64,000 bases of DNA. It comes from Methanomicrobiaceae archaeon (GTDB lineage: Archaea > Halobacteriota > Methanomicrobia > Methanomicrobiales > Methanomicrobiaceae). Below are positions 60,647-64,000 of the stretch, piece by piece. The notes beneath the pieces were generated by a model, which ran no database searches, was not told the origin of the DNA, and worked only from the letters and a program-made list of their open reading frames with translations. The stretch is from the NCBI GenBank assembly GCA_016926855.1, contig JAFGNT010000002.1:1-64000 (forward strand), written 5' to 3'. A program made the translations under genes and the position numbers. Within the stretch, counting starts at the first letter, position 1; every line of letters begins with the position of its first letter.

Positions 60647-63034
60647 ATGGCGATCAATGCACTCTTTTACGAAAACAGCATCCCGAAAGGGACAGGTATC
60701 CTCGAAATACCCGGCGATGACGGAGGATCAGGGTTATTCATACCGCTCCATGCAACAGCCATCACCGGAACCTTTCATGGTCCGCTCGGCTCTCTCAATC
60801 TTACCCAGACGTTTCGCTTTGCAGGCACGGCACTGGACCGCCCGGTCGAGGCTATCTACCGGTTCCCGCTGCCGGGCGATGCGGCGGTCACCAGCGTGGT
60901 GGCGACCTTCGGGGACGAGACCGTCCGTACACGGCTTGCCGAACGAAGCACTGCCGAAGAGGAGTACGACAATGCCTTCAAAGAAGGGAAAAAGGCCGTC
61001 CTGGTCACCCGCGAATCTGCCGACGTCTTTACCCTCCACCTGACCGGCATCCCGCCCGATACCGATGTCGTGGTGCGCACCACCGTCGCGCTTCTCGCCC
61101 GGGCCGTCCCGAACGGATGGGAGATACGCCTTCCCGTGACGATAGCGCCGCGGTTTGTCCGGCACGATGAGGATCACCCGGGCGTCCGGGCCAATCCGCT
61201 GCTTACGGTTGTTGATCCCGGGTACCGTGCTTCACTGGATCTGGTGCTGCAGCCTGCAGCGGATATTACCGTATCCCCACCCGCGGCTCTGGTAACCCGG
61301 ACCGCCGATGAAACACAAATTAAGATCGAGAACACCAGACCCGACCACGATCTCGTCGTCCGGTGGGCAGCCGCTCGCGGGGGTGACTGGCTGACGGCCT
61401 GGGCCGCAACCGATCCGGACGGCTCTTTCACGTATCTCCTTGGCCTCATCACGCCACCGGACGGCGTTCCCGAACAAAGAATCCCCCGCGAAGTCATCAT
61501 TCTCGCGGACCAGTCCGGCTCCATGTCGGGCAAAAAGTGGGACGCGGCAGCGAAGAGCATTCTCGCATTTCTCGATGATCTCGAACCTGACGAATCGTTC
61601 AATCTCTGCCTGTTCTCGAATGAAGCCCTCTGGTTCAGCCCGCGTGGCCCTGTTGCCGCCACCCGGGAGGCAATCCAATCAGCACGGCGGTTTGTCCGGA
61701 CGACGTCGCTCTTCGGGGGCACCGAACTGGGGGTTGCGCTTGAGCAGGCGCTCCGCCAGCCGCGGAAATCCGGCGAATACTCCCGCCATGTGCTTGTCGT
61801 CACCGACGGTCAGGTCACTGATGAAGCCCGTCTCTTCCGCCTTGCCGAAAGCGAGGCAGCTGTTGTGTCACCCCGCCGGCTGAGCGTCATCTCCATCGAT
61901 ACCGCCCCCAACGCCCATCTGGCCCTCGAGCTGGCACGGCTCGGCGGCGGGGTTGCAAAGTTCCTTTCCGATGAAGGGGATGTTGCGTCGGCACTTGAAG
62001 AGCTGTTCTCGTTCTGGCAGCCGCCGGTACGTGCGAATGCGCACCTCACCGTCAATCAGCCCGGGATCGAGGTCGCGGAGTTGCGGATGCTGCCCGGATC
62101 CGAAAACCGTGCCGTCGATATCGGGGACCTGCGCCCGGAAACGCCGGTCTTTCTCGTATGCCGGCTGCCGTCCGCTGTTTCGGCCCCGGTGCTTACGCTG
62201 GCCGCACGGGACGAAACATTCGTCGCACGCGTTTCGCCTTCTGCCGGCAACGATGCCCTGTGTACTGCCCTGAAGGTAGCCTTCGGGGCGGGCCGTCTCC
62301 GGGCCCTCGAGTACCTGCATTCGGCACGGTATGCCGACAGCGACCTTGCCGACCATATGCGAGAGCTCGGGTATACTGTCCCTCCGCCTGATTCCTCCCT
62401 GTATCCGGAGAACCAGGGCCAGGCCCTCCGTGACCATCTCGACCGTCTTCTCGTCGACGAATCGCTCCGCTACGGCATCCCGTCGACCCGTACCGCCTTT
62501 GTCGGCGTGTCCGAAACGAAGGGAACGGTCCCGTCGGTCACGGTCGCCGTCCCGAACGCACTCCCGGGCGGATGGGAAGCGCAGCCGCACATTAACGTCC
62601 ACATGTGCTGCGATTCCATGCGTGTTAAGAGTGATAGCGTGTATGGAGGGATACATGCAATGCAAATCTCCGAACCGCCGGCTGCCCGGTGGCAAAAGAC
62701 GACGAACTGGACAATTCCGGCCCTTGATGTCTGGAACGGCGAAGCGGTTCTCATTGAATCGTATCTCATACGGAAGGGAACCTACACCGTCATTCTGGCC
62801 TTTTCGGACGAGGTATCGGGAGATGACAGTGTCGTTACGGCATACCTCGATGGCGACGAGATCGGGTCATGGATCGGTGAGGCCCTGGATGCGGAAAAAG
62901 GGGCAATCCTGCTTTCCATCACCGTGCCACGCACCGGCCTTCTGGATGTTGTAGTTCGTAATCCGTCGGGGGCATGGGCCGGGCGGGAGATAGCGGTCTC
63001 GGTGAGAAAAGATATCGCCGGGAACAACCGGTGA
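60647..63034 (+). CDS. VIT and VWA domain protein
   Basis: 795 residues. A VIT domain (about 28-150, LPGDAAVTSVVATFGDETV, AEEEYDNAFKEGKKAVL) is followed by a VWA domain (about 283-455) with MIDAS DQSGSMSG and VVTDGQVTDE, then a beta-rich region and a final domain (about 690-790) resembling a carbohydrate-binding or galectin-like sandwich. No signal peptide or membrane helix, so it should be cytoplasmic, unlike animal inter-alpha-trypsin inhibitors. Archaeal members are of unknown function. GGGGGAA is its ribosome site. Confidence 0.88.
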   Translation: MAINALFYENSIPKGTGILEIPGDDGGSGLFIPLHATAITGTFHGPLGSLNLTQTFRFAGTALDRPVEAIYRFPLPGDAAVTSVVATFGDETVRTRLAERSTAEEEYDNAFKEGKKAVLVTRESADVFTLHLTGIPPDTDVVVRTTVALLARAVPNGWEIRLPVTIAPRFVRHDEDHPGVRANPLLTVVDPGYRASLDLVLQPAADITVSPPAALVTRTADETQIKIENTRPDHDLVVRWAAARGGDWLTAWAATDPDGSFTYLLGLITPPDGVPEQRIPREVIILADQSGSMSGKKWDAAAKSILAFLDDLEPDESFNLCLFSNEALWFSPRGPVAATREAIQSARRFVRTTSLFGGTELGVALEQALRQPRKSGEYSRHVLVVTDGQVTDEARLFRLAESEAAVVSPRRLSVISIDTAPNAHLALELARLGGGVAKFLSDEGDVASALEELFSFWQPPVRANAHLTVNQPGIEVAELRMLPGSENRAVDIGDLRPETPVFLVCRLPSAVSAPVLTLAARDETFVARVSPSAGNDALCTALKVAFGAGRLRALEYLHSARYADSDLADHMRELGYTVPPPDSSLYPENQGQALRDHLDRLLVDESLRYGIPSTRTAFVGVSETKGTVPSVTVAVPNALPGGWEAQPHINVHMCCDSMRVKSDSVYGGIHAMQISEPPAARWQKTTNWTIPALDVWNGEAVLIESYLIRKGTYTVILAFSDEVSGDDSVVTAYLDGDEIGSWIGEALDAEKGAILLSITVPRTGLLDVVVRNPSGAWAGREIAVSVRKDIAGNNR

Positions 63035-63089
63035 AGAACGGCAGGATTGGTTTCTTCCCCTTTTTTCTCTCCTGATGCCAGTCCTTCTC

Positions 63090-63962
63090 TTAAAAAAGCA
63101 TGCTGATGATGAATACCATCATAAACGCACCCCAGGTAAGGTACAGCCGGCGGACAAGCACATGCCCTTCTTCTGTCGTAGTGCTCCGGACAAGCCCGAA
63201 AGAAAAATACACCATGAACAGATCCGTGATTACGATAAGAAGAAGATAGACATCCCCGAGCCACCCCATCAGGAACGGAAGAAAGGTCAGTGCAACAAAA
63301 ATACCGAATATACCGCCGGATAGACGAAGGGTACAAGATCTCCCCTTTTGCATCGCGAGACTTTTCGATGTCCGCAGCGCATCGCCCTCGATATCCAGCG
63401 CATCCGAGGCGATCTCCTCGGCAAGATCGAAGAGCGCTGCCAGCGCTGCAAACGTCAGGACAACGCCGTTTACCGCCCCGGCGGCCAGCCCGCCGATGAG
63501 AATCGTCATCCCGACGCAGAAGGCCACGCAGAGGTTTCCAAAAAAGCCCGCTTCCTTGAATTTCATGTTATAGAAATGAGCAACTCCCCACACGACCGCT
63601 GCTGCCGCGAGCACCATCGGCCCGAGGAGCCATGCGGCTGCAAGGCCGGCGGCACTGAAGAGAAAAACAAGGATCCACAGTTCGGCAACGGTAATGCGGT
63701 TCGAGGGGAGGGGCCGGCCCGGCCGGTTTATCCTGTCGACATCCCGGTCAAAATAATCATTGGCACTATTTGCGGACCCGGAGACGAAAAACCCGGTCAG
63801 GAATCCCAGCAGTATCCGGTCCGGGGAGGGCACTCCCCCAAGGCCGAGAATCTCCCCGGCCACGACAAATATCCCGGCCCCGATGACGAGGTCCAGCCTG
63901 ATCAGTTCGGATATAGCACGAGCTTTCGCAAGGATGCTAAGTCCCATCCGGTTCCTCATCAT
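63090..63962 (-). CDS. UbiA family prenyltransferase (probable digeranylgeranylglyceryl phosphate synthase type)
   Basis: 290 residues with about eight helices. The two prenyl-diphosphate binding motifs are NSANDYFDRDVD (about 66-77) and DLAEEIASDALDIEGD (about 190-205). In archaea the closest well-known role is adding the second geranylgeranyl chain to geranylgeranylglyceryl phosphate in membrane lipid synthesis; a quinone or heme role is also possible. The start could be ATG 63962 or ATG 63947, the latter after GAGG. Convergent with the VIT-VWA gene across T-rich DNA. Confidence 0.85.
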   Translation of the reverse strand: MMRNRMGLSILAKARAISELIRLDLVIGAGIFVVAGEILGLGGVPSPDRILLGFLTGFFVSGSANSANDYFDRDVDRINRPGRPLPSNRITVAELWILVFLFSAAGLAAAWLLGPMVLAAAAVVWGVAHFYNMKFKEAGFFGNLCVAFCVGMTILIGGLAAGAVNGVVLTFAALAALFDLAEEIASDALDIEGDALRTSKSLAMQKGRSCTLRLSGGIFGIFVALTFLPFLMGWLGDVYLLLIVITDLFMVYFSFGLVRSTTTEEGHVLVRRLYLTWGAFMMVFIISMLF

Positions 63963-64000
63963 ACCGTAACAGGCGACGGAATTAATACTACTGATACAGT

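Overview
The window reads as chromosome of a methanogenic euryarchaeon, most likely class Methanomicrobia and probably order Methanomicrobiales. This is an inference from content: large surface proteins built from DUF3344, PKD, CARDB and PEGA modules, a PGF-CTERM sorting signal, an archaeal UbiA-type lipid prenyltransferase, a CobN/Mg-chelatase pair beside a FecCD-type ABC importer, Shine-Dalgarno sites of the GGAGG/GGTGAT type, and many GTG starts inside GTGA overlaps. Coding DNA is GC-rich; several intergenic stretches are strikingly AT-rich. No rRNA or tRNA gene was recognised.

Layout. 1-1108: end of a phosphate importer operon (pstB, phoU). 1234-12923: housekeeping and transport, with a thioredoxin-like protein, an SLC13/ArsB-type permease, a four-gene OpuC/OsmU-type compatible-solute importer, an FMN-binding pyridoxamine-oxidase-like protein, a CBS-DRTGG Mn pyrophosphatase, an AEC transporter, a PQQ-like/PEGA surface protein, a MutY-like glycosylase with no Fe-S cysteines, and a lipoprotein. 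13093-15515: a membrane-protein gene broken by an in-frame TAA, a membrane-anchored winged-helix regulator and a DUF5667 protein. 15791-20651: a bacterial-style signalling unit (CheB, CheR, PAS coiled coil, histidine kinase) whose CheR-PAS protein is cut by an in-frame TAA. 21141-21416: an AT-rich gap with a relic resembling the start of a type I-G (I-U) Cas3 helicase.

21522-39099 is a 17.6 kb surface-protein island: nine secreted or membrane proteins sharing DUF3344/PKD/CARDB/PEGA modules on two divergent arms, with a MacB/LolD-type ABC transporter (ATPase and FtsX-like permease) embedded in the rightward arm by stop/start overlaps. 39312-52163 is a chelatase and metal or tetrapyrrole uptake region: Gate-domain membrane protein, truncated metal-binding-protein remnant, ChlI-ChlD fusion, a small unknown protein, a frameshifted gene, and the tightly overlapping operon (surface protein, binding protein, permease, ATPase, CobN). 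Palindromic AT-rich sites lie in the promoters of both the ChlID gene and the CobN operon. 52403-52433 carries a solitary sequence shaped like a CRISPR repeat.

52532-63962: UV endonuclease UvsE, a PrsW-type protease, an FKBP lipoprotein, an unusual three-gene unit (two unknown proteins sharing a module, then a LuxE-like acyl-protein synthetase), a DUF4405 membrane protein with an N-formylglutamate amidohydrolase behind tandem palindromes, a peroxiredoxin, an excisionase-like HTH protein with a VIT-VWA protein, and a UbiA prenyltransferase. The best candidates for undescribed biology are the 55301-58231 unit and the surface-protein island with its own ABC transporter.
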